Of a stretch of DNA of 64,000 bases, positions 46,342 through 57,805 are shown one piece after another; position 1 is the first letter of the stretch, and each line of letters opens with the position of its first letter. Position numbers and translations under genes: made by a program. The notes below the pieces were generated by a model. The model was not told the origin of the DNA. It worked only from the letters and a program-made list of their open reading frames with translations, and searched no databases. The stretch is from Cladorhizidae sp. MBARI D1340-BT2 (lineage: Eukaryota > Porifera > Demospongiae > Poecilosclerida > Cladorhizidae): assembly GCA_028752905.1 (NCBI GenBank), contig JAQNBH010000009.1, positions 28,177,312 to 28,241,311 on the forward strand, written 5' to 3'.

Positions 46342-47347
46342 GTAAGCAATCATACTATATAAGGCATGGTGTCCAGACATTTATTTCTGTATGTGCATAA
46401 CATGGATATGTGGGAGGTGTTGGCCACAAGCATGCATGGCAGGGTTTTGTTTGTACTCATGTCTGTTTGTGCATTTGTATGTATGACTGCTCTCGGAGGA
46501 TCATTGCCAAACTTGGTAGGCAGATTATGAATTATGTATCATCATTCAATTTTGAAGAGTCATGATCAATGGGGAGGGTCTGTGTCCTATTATGCTGCTT
46601 TTCATAAGTAACATCTGAGGAAAGACTTGTTTCAAGTGCATAGTTATGACTAACGTCTTTTTTATATGTTGCCTATTGACCTGTCTATTCATTTTCATTG
46701 TGAGTATGCTACTCATTTGGAACTGGGGTAAAAATCATTTTTAGCATTCATAAAAAGATTTGCATAAAATTATATCTTAGAGAATCGTGCTTAAAGCTTA
46801 CATATATGTTCAAACAACTTACATTACTGTAATTATATACTGCAAGCCCATGGGCAATTAAAACGCCAGAGTTTGTATTGTGGTTGCTTTCATCATGAAG
46901 CTGGTTATTCCAAATGATGCCCACTCATGTTATTCACATGCACATTGCTAATCTGCAATAAATTTGAAGCAAAATTTTGCATGTGAAGCTGCTGCATGTG
47001 CTTTAGCTAGTTGTTCTTGTTCTCAGGATTACTGAAATGTCAAAGTTGTCAACTTTCCAATGGGCACTTGTTATGTGTAACCAGTTTAGTCCTAAAACAG
47101 CATCTGCTGCTTGGGTTCAAAAAAGACTCCTAGCAAGCCTCGAATCCTGTTGAGATATGAGCTTTATGAGTTTGCCATCCGACTTTTAGAAATACGAATC
47201 AAACCAGATAGGGCATGCTACTCTACACCCAATAAACAACATTTGCTTGACTTCTAATATGCTCATGCATAGACTAATAGAACTAGTTCTAGTAGTCTAT
47301 GGCTCATGTTATAAACTTACTTTGATACTGTGTCTTTGAAACTGTAG
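46342..47347. other. Probable intron
   Basis: Starts gtaagc at 46342 and would end tgtag at 47347. AT-rich, stops in all frames. Confidence 0.4.
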
Positions 47348-47394
47348 GTCGTCTTGACAACACAGAAAGCCAAAAAGGAACTTCTCAATGTCAG
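47348..47394 (+). CDS. Candidate downstream exon of the coiled-coil gene
   Basis: A 47-nt segment between a tag acceptor and a cag-gtatca donor. It accepts a phase-1 frame and leaves in phase 0, encoding RLDNTESQKGTSQCQ after the split Gly codon. It is supported only by splice-site fit and frame. Confidence 0.35.
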
Positions 47395-47904
47395 GTATCA
47401 GCTGAAGTTAGAGTATACACAAGCATTTGATATTTATCCTTTTTTAATATTATTTTATAATTTCATCTTCAGAGCAGAGATGTGCATAAATTTAGTTAGT
47501 TACTAAGAAATAGAGATACTCTAATTGTACTTTTCATTATGTACAGTTTGTACAATTTATCAGGGGAGTAATTTTTGTAGTCAAGCTTCTTGTGCCACTA
47601 ATCAAGAGTTCTCTATTCAGTTTGCCATTATTTGTATGCAAAATTACTTGATATTAAGTGGTAACTGAAATTTCATTGGTTTGCCATACACTGTGTCTTG
47701 TTATGTCACAGAGACTGCTTGCCTTCTTAACCTGGCTATTGTACTTGTTAAAAATATCTCAGGGTATTCTAGTAATATTTCAGGATAGTTCACGTCATAT
47801 TGTGAACCAGCCTTTAGAAGGACTATGAATGTGACCCTAACAACCCAAGGAGTGTGAAGTTCAATCAACACCAATTCACACTTAACTTAGATTAGAGTGA
47901 TGTG
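47395..47904. other. No further exon recognised
   Basis: AT-rich sequence between the last candidate exon and the 24-bp minisatellite. Confidence 0.35.
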
Positions 47905-48118
47905 ACTAGAGCTAAGGCTTGGACTAGAGTTAAGGCTAAGGCTTGGACTAGAGTTAAGGCTAAGGCTTGGACTCGAGTTAAGGCTAAGGCTTGGACTAGA
48001 GTTAAGGCTAAGGCTTGGACTAGAGTTAAGGCTAAGGATTGGACTAGAGTTAAGGCTAAGGCTTGGATTAGAGTTAAGGCTAAGGCTTGGTCTAGAGTTA
48101 AGGCTAAGGCTAGAGCTA
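47905..48118. repeat. 24-bp minisatellite (about 9 units)
   Basis: Near-perfect units of ggactagagttaaggctaag plus gctt. Because 24 is a multiple of 3, open frames exist on both strands (octapeptide VKAKAWTR on plus, a Ser/Leu-rich one on minus), but there is no supporting start or splice context. Ends in ccctagctctagccctag (48165-48192). Confidence 0.85.
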
Positions 48119-48619
48119 GAAATAGGGCTAGGCATCCGACTGATATATTTGTGGCTGGCCTTCTATACTAGCCCTAGCTCTAGCCCTAGGCCATAATATA
48201 CTGTGGTTATCCATCTGCGTGCTGAGATATAGTTACAATTTTCAAGGTGTTAGCTAGCCATAGCCATTTCTTATTGATACAGATCATAGATTATATGTAC
48301 TGGACAAGTTAGAAGAAGAGGGCCTGGTAGTGTCAGAAGAGTTAGCCACACCCACAATCATGACCATTTTTTTCCTTCCAAGAGGCCTTTTGAAAAAACA
48401 TTGTAGCATAGAGGTTGTTCCAGTAGACTTGGTACTATTCATAGCGGAGGCTTCATTATGATGAAGTGGAAGGTCAAGTGTGCTGTTATTTTAGCTTGAC
48501 AGTTCTAACAAAATATCTACGAAAAGTGGAACCTCTGAAGCTGCATTTTATGTTAGAATGCAGTCTACATTATATATATGCTATGCGCAAACCTGGAATT
48601 TGCTCAATCCTAGGATCAC

Positions 48620-48950
48620 GCAAGGTCAAACTCAAACCTCCAATCTGCACTCTCAAAACCAAGAATTTGGTAATAACAGTAAGTTGCTCAATCTAGGATT
48701 GATCATAGAATTTCTACTCAATAGAACAGGTAAAAGTTACTCATTCTGGCAAGAAACCTTGGATCCAAGGTTTGCGCACACTATCCTTGGATCGCGCTAG
48801 GTCAAACTCAAACCTCAATCTGCACTCTCAAAACCAAGAATGTTAATAGGAGCAGTAAAAGTTGCTCAATTCTAGGATTTATCATAGAATTTGTAGCTCT
48901 AGAAACAGGTAAAAGTTGCTCATTCTGACAAGATAGTTGCATTCCATAAA
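48620..48950. repeat. Tandem subterminal repeat of the Ginger-like element, ~175 bp x2
   Basis: aggtcaaactcaaacctc, aatctgcactctcaaaacca and ctaggat(t)..atcatagaattt occur twice in the same order (first from about 48624, second from about 48800). A partial terminal-repeat copy (ggtttgcgc...gatcgcg) lies between them. Confidence 0.7.
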
Positions 48951-49009
48951 GGCCAAATCTTGTACATACAAAATTCGTACAAAATTCATAACCGAGTAGT
49001 CCAATTCAG

Positions 49010-49862
49010 TTAGCAATTAATACATGTCCAATCCATATCTTCTGATCGAAATACAACTCTGGGAATCTTGATGCACTTGTCATGGTACCACTCCCCACAT
49101 TTTGAACATTCTGCCATCCTACTTTTGTTCCATGGCATTCGGCAGACGCAGAAGAGTTCGATTGTTTGAAATGGTTCGATTGCCGGAGAGAGGTTTGTAA
49201 CAGTTTTACCAGGAAAAGGTAGCATTTTACGTGACTCGAAACAATTTACGAGGTGACATCTCATTTTGGAGATATCCTTGGCTGGATCTTCACCATAACA
49301 GAGGGCTACTGCACAAGCAATAGCAAAAACTCCACAGTCATTACCATTGGTCTGCTGCTGAATGTTCATAAACCTTGCTGTGATCGTTTTATTCCTTGAA
49401 AATACAAGTGCAGCTATCTGTTCAGAAGTTGATTGAGGCAAACGATTGTAAAGACTATCATATACCTTAACTTCACTATTATCTTCCTTGCTCAGCTCAA
49501 TGCAGATCCAGTGGTTGTTTTGACTGTTCAAAATCTAGACTGCATGACTCTGAATAACGTCAGTGCTAAGATTAGAGACCACAGTAGTAGCTTGCAATCT
49601 TTTGATGGAGAGAAATACTTTTTTTAGAAGTTTCTGAGAGGCATACATATGGGAATCCACTAACCAGTCCATTAAGAATCATGTCACGATCTTCTTTATA
49701 CAACACTAGGTCTGGGATCCACATTGGTGGGACTGGTATATCAGGGTAGTGATCAACAATAACTAGTCCAGGCTTTCTATCATCACTGACAGAACTATCT
49801 AGAAGTTCAACATCATCAAAAAAAAATAGGTCTTTAGTAGCTCTACTGACAGTACCACCCAC
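49010..49862 (-). pseudogene. Ulp1-type cysteine protease plus PHD finger of the Ginger-like element
   Basis: On the minus strand, IPDLVLYKEDRDMILNGL starts a C48/Ulp1-type peptidase. After a frameshift and one stop near 49526, the catalytic region is clear: NSQNNHWICIELS (His), VYDSLYNRLP (Asp) and TNGNDCGVFAIACAVAL (Gln/Asn side and catalytic Cys). The final ~50 residues form a PHD finger, with CVC, CSKCGEWYHDKCI and WTCINC giving a C4HC3 pattern. Ulp1 peptidases cleave SUMO-like tails and PHD fingers read histone tails. In Ginger elements such accessory domains have been described. The stop at 49010-49012 ends the protein directly after the PHD finger. Confidence 0.78.
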
Positions 49863-49957
49863 AACACTACTATCAGGCCACTTACAGAACTACCTACAAG
49901 TTTGACATCATCGACAACTTTTTTTCCACAGGTAAGCCAGTAGCTCTGGTGATGGCA

Positions 49958-50511
49958 CTACCCACAAACAACACCATCATGGAATCCTTTCTTGTCACTG
50001 TTAAAGCAAGGTAATCCAGTATGACATCTTTTGGTGCACAACTTTCTGGCTTTCTTACAAGAGCAATGAGAGTTTTTGCATCCACCTTTGCAACCACATG
50101 AGTTACCATAATAGGCATTCTTAGGGTTAAAGAGCAGTGCAGTTTCTCGTAGAGACAAAAAGGATTCCATTTTCCAGTCATTTGGTGAAAGCTCGACTTT
50201 GCCAGAATACCGCTCAAGTTGTCCATCATAAGCACAGTTTTTCAATACCCCATATTGACAACGTAGGCGATACACAGGTCTCTTGGTACCAGAGACAACA
50301 ACTATTACACATGGTATCCATCGAAAATCAGTTGATGCTCTGTCGATTCGTGGGATTTGAATGCTGACTAAATCCCCAACAGCAAATGATTCAACAGCAT
50401 GGCGTTTCCGTTTACTGTATTGTTTCACCATTCTTTCAGCATTCAATCGATAGTTTCTATCAGCTTCCTTTCTTCGTTTGCTATGCTTTTGGCTTGTTGC
50501 TAATGGAGTAC
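49958..50511 (-). CDS. C-terminal integrase/SH3-like and Cys-rich (CXC) exon of the Ginger-like gene
   Basis: The exon opens after acceptor tttcttcag at 50512 with a basic helix (KHSKRRKEADRNYRLNAERM, VKQYSKRKRHAVESF). A chromo/SH3-like segment follows: VGDLVSIQIPRIDRASTDFR, then VYRLRCQYGVLKNC. Next comes a Cys-rich cluster, GCKGGCKNSHCSCKKARKLC, then CHTGLPCFN, similar to the Cys-rich tails of KRBA2-like proteins and to CXC DNA-binding motifs. The exon ends at a TAG near 49958. A frame shift of one base would carry it on towards the Ulp1 part. A ~90-bp internal duplication of an Asp/Ser-rich linker lies at 49780-49950. Confidence 0.7.
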
Positions 50512-50770
50512 CTGAAGAAATATTTTTAATAAAATGTTTATTACATCATCAAAATGTTATATAATGGGATTGCGAAAAGTAATTTACTTGTGTTTTCACT
50601 CTCAAGTCTCAACACAAGGAAAGCTCTGTGCAATGTTTATTTGGTATTATAATAGAATGTCTAAAATTGTTTTACTCTCCATTTACTGACCCTGGATTAG
50701 AAATATTAAAAGGTCTAAAATTGTTTTACTTTGCTTATTTCTGATATCACTCTCTGTGCAATGAGGTTCA

Positions 50771-53349
50771 CTACAGTGATGGTGAGGAGTGTTCAGCAGA
50801 GCTTGGATCATCTGAACAAGGTAGAGGAGTAGAACTTTTGTCTGCTGATACATGTTCCATTGGCTCAGTTTCATTGATCAAGTCTGCGATATCTTCCTCC
50901 ATTACTGACCCTAGATTAGTACCTGGAAATACACCGCTACGTGGTGGTTGTCCGTATCCCAATTCGTATGGAGTACACTTCATGGTTTCATGAACACATG
51001 TATTCAGTTGATCTAGTAGTATACACATACACACCAAAAAAAGCAGAGATGACCAAGTATGTGAAGTTCATGCTGCCATCAGGATGCCAGTATTAGGCAT
51101 ATTAGTATTACAATGGCTGTACTAAACACTCATCTATAACCTATCAATCACCATTACCATGAAAAGTTCAGCTAGATTAAATATTTATGGTATCTTCTTT
51201 TATAGTATCATACAGTCACCAATTATAGTTGTTTATGAATCACTATTGTTTATGAAACAATATTATGAAAATCAAACATACACTGAATTTCTGGTAACCA
51301 ATGTGACCATGCCATATCACATTCATTCTGTTCAAACCGACATGCAAGAAGTTCTTCAACTTTAGCATTTGCACGTTCCACTAGACCCTGTGATTGAGGG
51401 TGTCTTGGTCGACCGTTTATGATGGTGGCTTTCCCCGGCCAGGTCTTCACCAGTTTGTCTATGATATGATTGACAAATTCTCTTCCGTTATCAGATTGGA
51501 ATATCTATACATAGGAACACTCAAGCATGCTGTAACCATTAATAATCAATTATGGGTCACACAAACCTTGGGAACACCGAAATATGCAAAAACACGACTG
51601 GACAAGTTTTTAGCCACCTCAATTGCACTCTTGTGCTCAAGAGCAAACAGTACATGGAATTTGGACCAATGATCCATGTAGTGGCCAATCCAGTTATGGC
51701 GGTCGTCTGGTCTATGTCGCATGTCAATCAAATCCACCTAAATAAGACGATGCTAAATACCAACATATTTGGTACTAATAATATTACCTGTCCTCGAGTC
51801 ATAAACCCAGAAGAAATGATAGGTTTAAGTGTGGCACTGTTGGTTTGTGGCTTCTGAAGGTTAATCACACTACATAATTGAACGTACTTCTCCACAACAG
51901 ATCTTGGTAGACACGCATAGTTCGAAGAAATCTATAGGGAGTATGGTGAAGACATAGAATTGAATTACCTTTGATAACCAAAACAGATCACTATTATAAA
52001 ATGTCGCTGGTTGTTTACCACATACTAAAACAACAGGATTAACCCATGGGTAATTAGATATTCACATTAAAACGCTGAGAGGTGGATGCTTGCTGTATCT
52101 AGTGGATGAAACGGACAATGTAAATCTAAATGCACAAACCCATGTTTTTGCTACTATTAGAAGGATGTAGGTCAAACCGATATAAAATAGGAAATAGGTG
52201 AAACATAAGGATTCATAACATCCAAACGTCAACATACTTCATATCGAGTGTTTTATGTTGTGTCCAAAATGTAACTTGCTGTGTGTTCCAATTTTTCAAT
52301 AAAAGTGAATTGGAGGTTACTACTACAATAGTAGTGTTTTATTCATATGCTGCGCTGCACTGTCCTTGGACTCAATTGAATTTGGATATGACAAATTGTA
52401 TGTTTGCACTTACCAAAACCATATAAAAGTTAGAGATAGCAACCTTATGTCAGGACCTCAATTCAAATATTCATGGTCACCTGATTAAAAACATTTTATG
52501 GTTGACATGAGCTATACCCATATTATGCACAGCTTATATAACTGACAGTCAGTCACAATTTTCAACTCATGTGCAATCTTTAGGTGTTCAACCAGTAGAG
52601 CTACACTGTACCTACAATAGTTGAGTGCCAAAATGAGAGCATGCATCAAGGGCCAAACACAAGATCACATGCATAGAATCTGTTTTTATATAGAAATGAT
52701 AGACATTCTGTACCTCGGCTAGAGCCTTTTATAGCCCATAATTATGACCTTGAACATCACAGTGCACTCTATTCAAAATAGTATGAAACTTTTCAATGTA
52801 AGCCATGCTCCGATAATGACCAAGGATGGAGGAGTCATTCTCATCCTGAAAAAAAGATTAGATTAAAATGACACCGTATAACTGCGATTCAGTAAAGCGT
52901 CTGGCTCATGAAGCGAATGGCTACTGGATTTCAATCAATTAAACAAAGTTTTGTCTTTGTTATTATCATCCATGCCTATAGATTGGCACTTGACTTGTGG
53001 CTTTAAACTTATAAAATAAGGAGACCTGTCTAACAACAAAATATGTCTCACTAAATATATCACTGGCTATTATGGGTTTAATCACCTTTTTCTTTGCTGG
53101 TATACAAAGTACTTCCTTAAGCCCAAGAGCAAGGTACTCCAAAAGTTAAAAACATTTTTGTTTCACCCAAAAATTGAATTTAGGATCACTGTTCGCCATC
53201 TCCCCTTTCAGAAATTTGACAACAGCTTGTCCCTTTGTTCTTGATATGGTTTTGCTTCCAAGGTTCCTTCCAGAAAGAAAGGTTTGCTGAACATTAATCA
53301 TCATAGGCATTCTCTCCTTCCATTTCTCCTTCCTACAACCTCTTCCCAT
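50771..53349 (-). CDS. Ginger-like integrase (DDE transposase), multi-exon
   Basis: Exons on the minus strand, with junctions that keep frame: 53349-53086 (MGRGCRKEKW, FLKGEMANSDPKFNFWVKQK, a TAA, then VLCIPAKKK); 52845-52714 (LGHYRSMAYIEKFHTIL, HCDVQGH, one TAA); 51931-51788 (SNYACLPRSVVEKYVQLC, PIISSGFMTRGQ); 51737-51567 (VDLIDMRHRPDDRHNWIGHY, VFAYFGVPK); 51504-51282 (IFQSDNGREFVN, GRPRHPQSQGLVERANAK, HWLPEIQ); and from 51022 (LNTCVHETMKCTPYELGYGQ). The HHCC zinc region is partly eroded (second Cys replaced by Ile). The DDE triad Asp (DLIDM), Asp (SDNG), Glu (VERAN) is complete. The style matches the KRBA2/SCAND3-like integrases derived from Ginger/gypsy integrases. Introns include very short ones (50 and 62 bp). 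The 3' limit of the last exon is uncertain. Confidence 0.8.
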
Positions 53350-53443
53350 GTGGGAGCAAACTTGTTTTGATCTAATTGGTGATCAGGTATTGGCTTTCGC
53401 GATCCTAGGATTGAGCAAATTCCAGGTTTGCGGGTAACATATA

Positions 53444-54479
53444 TATTGTAATTGGCGAGATGCAACAATTGCCTTCAAGCAGTATATAGAAAGGCAGTGC
53501 CACAAGTGTTCTGTGGAGTAGTACTGACACAATGGTCCGGGCATTGTGGTAATAAATATTATTAACCCTGTGCATTTATACTTTGAGACATCAGCAAAAC
53601 GTTGTCTCAATGTTTACAAAAATGCCTATTATCATATTTTTTTATAAAATATAATACTCTCTTGCTTTATGGTTAGTATAGGTAGATCTTCATTATCTTT
53701 CATGCAATTAAAGATAGTTCTTGTAGCATTGGTTGCACATATCACAAGAATCAATATTTGCATAATACTTACAGGTCCCCAGCATCCTTCTCTGTATACT
53801 CAAGTCATTATTCTCAATAGCTCATCCAAACACTGATGACGGATGTAGTGTTCTATTTTTTACAAGCTAGCATGCTGAATTATAATTTTTTTACTGCATA
53901 TATCTTGGAATCATCTTCCCTCATAAACTTCAGCAACTTATAAGAATTCCTATCACTATGGTCGTTGTGGCTGCTGATTCCAAATCCCTGTCTTGGAAAG
54001 AATTCGAGGAATGATGGTTTAGTAGCCATTGCTAAGAACTGCTAAGCATCTCACTTAAATTGCGTGTTGTTGTGCAGGTAGCTAATACTACACAGAATGC
54101 TTGTGATACTGCATCTGTTTATGCTGCTTGTAGGAAACTATTGCATATTTCCATATACATAACTACAAGTAATAATTACCTACCTGACTGTATGCTTGCA
54201 TAAAGATATAAATATTATCCAGTTAGCAATTCCATTCTTATTTACAGAGCATTAGAGATTCAAGCCTTCATGGACTATCCTTGTCACAACTGTCAAGCAA
54301 AGATAACAGGGCACTCGACCTTCAAAATTAAGCCACTGCTACGAAAGGAACTAAGTCGTCTGGAATGATCCTAACACTGTCTTTTTCAAAAAGGTTGCTT
54401 GGGCAAAAAATTTAACTTGGTTGTGAGGCTCGTTATGGAAAGGCAAGGATCCAGATCTAGTAGAAGCACTAGAAACATG
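53444..54479. other. No recognisable gene
   Basis: AT-rich sequence between the Ginger-like element and the first TTAA-flanked piggyBac element. Short frames only. Confidence 0.4.
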
Positions 54480-54483
54480 TTAA

Positions 54484-56564
54484 CCCACTCACTGTCACAA
54501 GCGTATATATACGCAAAAAGTTGTTTATCAAATTTAAAAAAACATAAAAAATCGATCGTACCATTCACAGACACATAATTATACGTCAAAAGTTAGCACC
54601 CTACGATCGTACAGAATATAAAGGCAATAGACGTTCGGTAACTAGGGTAGTATTATTGAAAAGTTGGACCCACTCAGAATTTCAAATCGGGTTGAAGATG
54701 GCAGTTGGACTGTCCTTGGATAAAGTTATTTCTCAGGTTTAGGGCGACAATTTTGGACTTTCTGAGGATGAAAGCAGTGATCAAGAAGGCGCTGGCATCT
54801 CATCCTACCTTGGCCAGAGCTGTGTTGACCCTGAATTTCTTCTATCGCTTGGCAGAATAGTTGCTGATGACCTACCTTCAAGGAAGCGTAGCGCTTTCAC
54901 TAGAGGTGACGATCTAGATGGAGATGAGAATACCAGCGATGAAGAAGGTATTTACAGTCAGTTTAGCTACAGTTTAGCTATAGATAGTTTTGTTGTTAGC
55001 AAAGCAGAGCATGGATCTACAATGCTCTTTTAGTTTCGTTGTTGCGGTAGTCCGCGTTAAAATTATTTGATGCCAATTTCTTATCCCCTTCAGATTTGAT
55101 GCATGAAGCGATGGATTGGGCAGCTGATAGAGCTTCATCAACTCTGACACAATCTATTGTTGCTAGCCCTCATATTACTGTGGTGGCTGCTTCATCACCT
55201 TCTCCATTGTTCCTCCAGTATCTGCAACACTAGGTTCTATAACCTCTGCATCAGGTTCTATGACTTATGTGACATCTGTAGTCACTCCTATACTTCTATT
55301 TACAACATCATCATTGTCTGTTCCATCATCATGCCCTCCTTTATTTTTACCCTTGTACTCTGTGTCCTCTTCTAGTGAAGTATGCACTCCTTCACGACCA
55401 GTTGTTCAGCTTAGTCATAGCACTAGGAGTGTTCGTCATGCTCGAGTTAGTCAGAGTAGTGGTAGTGAAATAGCTTCTAGTGCTTCAAGTTCTGCTCTGC
55501 CTTTAGCTAGTCCTCTTTTTCTTTCTGGAACTTCACCCACCAGCATTTCTTTAGCTCCGTCTCTTGCTTCTTCTACTGTGTCCTCAGCTAGTACCTTTGA
55601 TAGTTCCTCCTCTAATTCTCCAGAAGAGGGTGTTTGCGTATATGGTTGAGGCATGCATTCCCGAACAGCTATGTTCTAGACTCTCATGTCCGCAGAGCAG
55701 ATCACCTTGCCAGGGGTTACAGGAAGAGAGATTTTTGGACCTTCCGGTTGGAGCTAGCTAAGGAACTAGTGGTATGCTTCTGCTCACGTCAGCATGCTGG
55801 CCGCCCTCGCTCAGTTCATAACGAGCGTCTAGACCGGCTGAACACCACGCTTGGCATTAGTCAGCACTAACTGAAAAATAGCAGTGGTGTATTGTCTGTG
55901 TAGCAGTTGGAAATGTCTGGAATCTCAAACGACCATGAGATCACTTATTTGCCTTCACTGCAAAGTACCACTGTGTGTCACAAAGAGGGACTGTTTTTTC
56001 AAGTACCACACCATGGTAGACTTCGTAGTTTCCTAGTTTTTGCTTCACTTTTTTAAATTTTTACTTTCTATGGTATTTCCATTTTTCTCTCTGTTCTATG
56101 TGTGTGCTAGATGGCTGTTGTTTTGTATATGCATGTTTTTGTTGCTATTGTTGTCCTGTTATGGGAAGAAGAAGATGTAATAAATAATTGTTCATACAAC
56201 ACCAACATGTTAACAATATCTTCATCAGAAAATAAATATTAAAAAATGAAAAATATATGTTATGCAAGTTTTGTGAATACAATGAGTGTGTGCATATATA
56301 TATAATATATATAATAAACATGTTGGCATATTGCATATTGAAGTAAGAGCTTTTCATTAGGCTGTAATTAATTACATAATGATATTCATCATTTGTGGTC
56401 ATTGCTTAGCAACCTAAAGTTGACCACAATGTTTGTCAACACCAATGCTATCCCATCAACCATGGTTGCTAGGGACTTCAGTGCATTCCTGATTTAATAT
56501 TGATTTTTATTTGCACCCGAGTCCAATAAATAAAAAAAGCTGCCTAAACCTGACGGTGAATGGG
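54484..56564 (+). mobile_element. piggyBac-family element A, TTAA-flanked, internally deleted
   Basis: Flanked by TTAA (54480-54483 and 56565-56568). The termini CCCACTCACTGTCA and, reversed, CCCATTCACCGTCA match at 12 of 14 positions. It encodes the two ends of a piggyBac transposase but not the catalytic core. Confidence 0.8.
54698..56036 (+). pseudogene. piggyBac transposase: N-terminus fused to C-terminal Cys-rich domain, core deleted
   Basis: ATG 54698 starts MAVGLSLDKVISQV, a TAG, then GDNFGLSEDESSDQEGAGIS and DDLPSRKRSAF. A GT-AG intron (about 54948-55093) joins GDENTSDEE to DLMHEAMDWAADRASSTL in frame. A long Ser/Thr/Pro-rich stretch follows (55210-55640, one frameshift). The sequence then jumps to the very end of a piggyBac protein: RHAFPNSYVLDSH, FWTFRLELAKELVVCF, RQHAGRPRSVHNERLDRLN. 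After a stop and frame change the RING-like zinc module reads SLICLHCKVPLCVTKRDCFF, followed by KYHT, ending at TAG 56034-56036. All catalytic Asp residues are missing. Confidence 0.78.
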
Positions 56565-57226
56565 TTAAGCAATATTGCCAGCCATATTAACCCTTTCACC
56601 GTCGACTTCATTTTGAGATTTTGACCTGTTTTTACTTTAATTTTTGTATCTGATCATTGGTTCAGAAAAGTCCCCAGCAACCGCATATCACATGATTGAC
56701 AAAGAGTTACTGATCAACTTGGTGATGTGTTGCCTAGCAACCGAACCACAAAGCATTTTTTGATTAGAATACTTTTTATCACTGCATTTATCGACTATTA
56801 CAAGTATATTTTATGGTTTTTCAGATCAAATACTAAAATATGGTCGCTTATCGAACTGCAAACAGCATATAATCTGAAAAATGTACATTTTTTGGCATAA
56901 TTTATTAATATTGAATGCCCTAATTTTTCTATTTTGCAGGATATAGCCATGTTTGTCAGTCTATAAGAGTATTGACTGTTGTCAAGCACCACGAGGAAGG
57001 TCTGACTGTATTGAAAGTTGAAAATTTCAAGATGTTGCAGAAAGGCACAATAAAGCAAAGACTCATCAAGAAAACATACGTGTACTACACATGTCTGCAT
57101 GCATAAATGATAAAGAAAAGAAGTATACATGTACATGCCTAACACATGTACATACTACAAAAGCAATACAAAGAAAATCTCGTGAAGAGAAAAGGAAGCT
57201 AGTGCGAGTAGTCAGAGAGTGTGTGG

Positions 57227-57805
57227 AATTCCCTGAAGCATGTCCTTCCACGCACAGCACAAAGGCTAATACCACAAAGAGAGCAGTGACAAAAGGTCTT
57301 GTGCCTCTTACCTCTGGCCTCGACTTCTTCCTTGGCCTTTTCCTCTTCCTTAGCCTTTTCCTCTTCCTTGGCTTTTTCCTCTTCTTGGCCTTTTCCTCTT
57401 CCTTGGCCTTTTCCTCTTCCTTGGCCTTTCCCTTTTCCTTGGCCTTTACCTCTTCCTTGGCTTTTTCCTCTTCCTGGAATTCCCTGAAGCATGTCCTTCC
57501 ACGCACAGCACAAAGGCTAATACCACAAAGAGAGCAGTGACAAAAGGTCTTGTGCCTCTTACCTCTGGCCTCGACTTCTTCCTTGGCCTTTTCCTCTTCC
57601 TTAGCCTTTTCCTCTTCCTTGGCTTTTTCCTCTTCTTGGCCTTTTCCTCTTCCTTGGCCTTTTCCTCTTCCTTGGCCTTTCCCTTTTCCTTGGCCTTTAC
57701 CTCTTCCTTGGCTTTTTCCTCTTCCTTGGCCTTTTCCTCTTCCTTGGCCTTTTCCTCTTCCTTGGCTTTTTCCTCTTCCTTGGCCTTTTCCTCGGCCTCG
57801 GCATC
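57227..57805. repeat. 18-bp CT-rich minisatellite inside a ~249-bp tandem duplication
   Basis: The unit ttcctcttccttggcctt recurs many times. In addition a ~249-bp block starting ttccctgaagcatgtccttc occurs at about 57227 and 57476, nearly identical. On the minus strand the array encodes a Lys/Glu/Ala-rich helix (KAKEEEKAKEEE...) that changes frame to an Arg/Lys-rich form (RKRKRPRKK). On plus it gives an artefactual Phe/Leu/Ser-rich frame. A short Gly-rich plus-strand frame ending GGKFAGPLGGEFAGSL follows at about 57900-57990. Confidence 0.8.

Larger units (their letters stand above)
48579..53439 (-). mobile_element. Ginger-like DNA transposon carrying integrase, Cys-rich, Ulp1 protease and PHD domains
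   Basis: Inverted termini of ~45 bp: reading inward, the left starts TGCTATGCGCAAACCTGG and the right starts TGTTACCCGCAAACCTGG, and both continue aatttgctcaatcctaggat. The flanks carry TATA on both sides (48575-48578 and 53440-53443). The right end fits the TGTNR terminus and the duplication fits the 4 bp reported for Ginger elements (family knowledge). The gene reads from just inside the right end towards the left. It has at least six spliceosomal introns, so it cannot be an ordinary LTR retrotransposon pol. No RT or RNase H is present. Duplicated subterminal repeats lie at 48620-48950. Confidence 0.82.

Noticed and set aside
47887..48171. Octapeptide-repeat proteins on both strands
   Set aside because: Both come from a 24-bp repeat whose length is a multiple of 3; there is no supporting context.
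48555..53460. Polinton/Maverick as an alternative for the integrase-plus-protease element
   Set aside because: No DNA polymerase B, packaging ATPase or capsid frames are present, and the element is under 5 kb.
55451..55654. Minus-strand Glu-rich frame
   Set aside because: It is the reverse of the Ser/Thr-rich linker of the piggyBac pseudogene.
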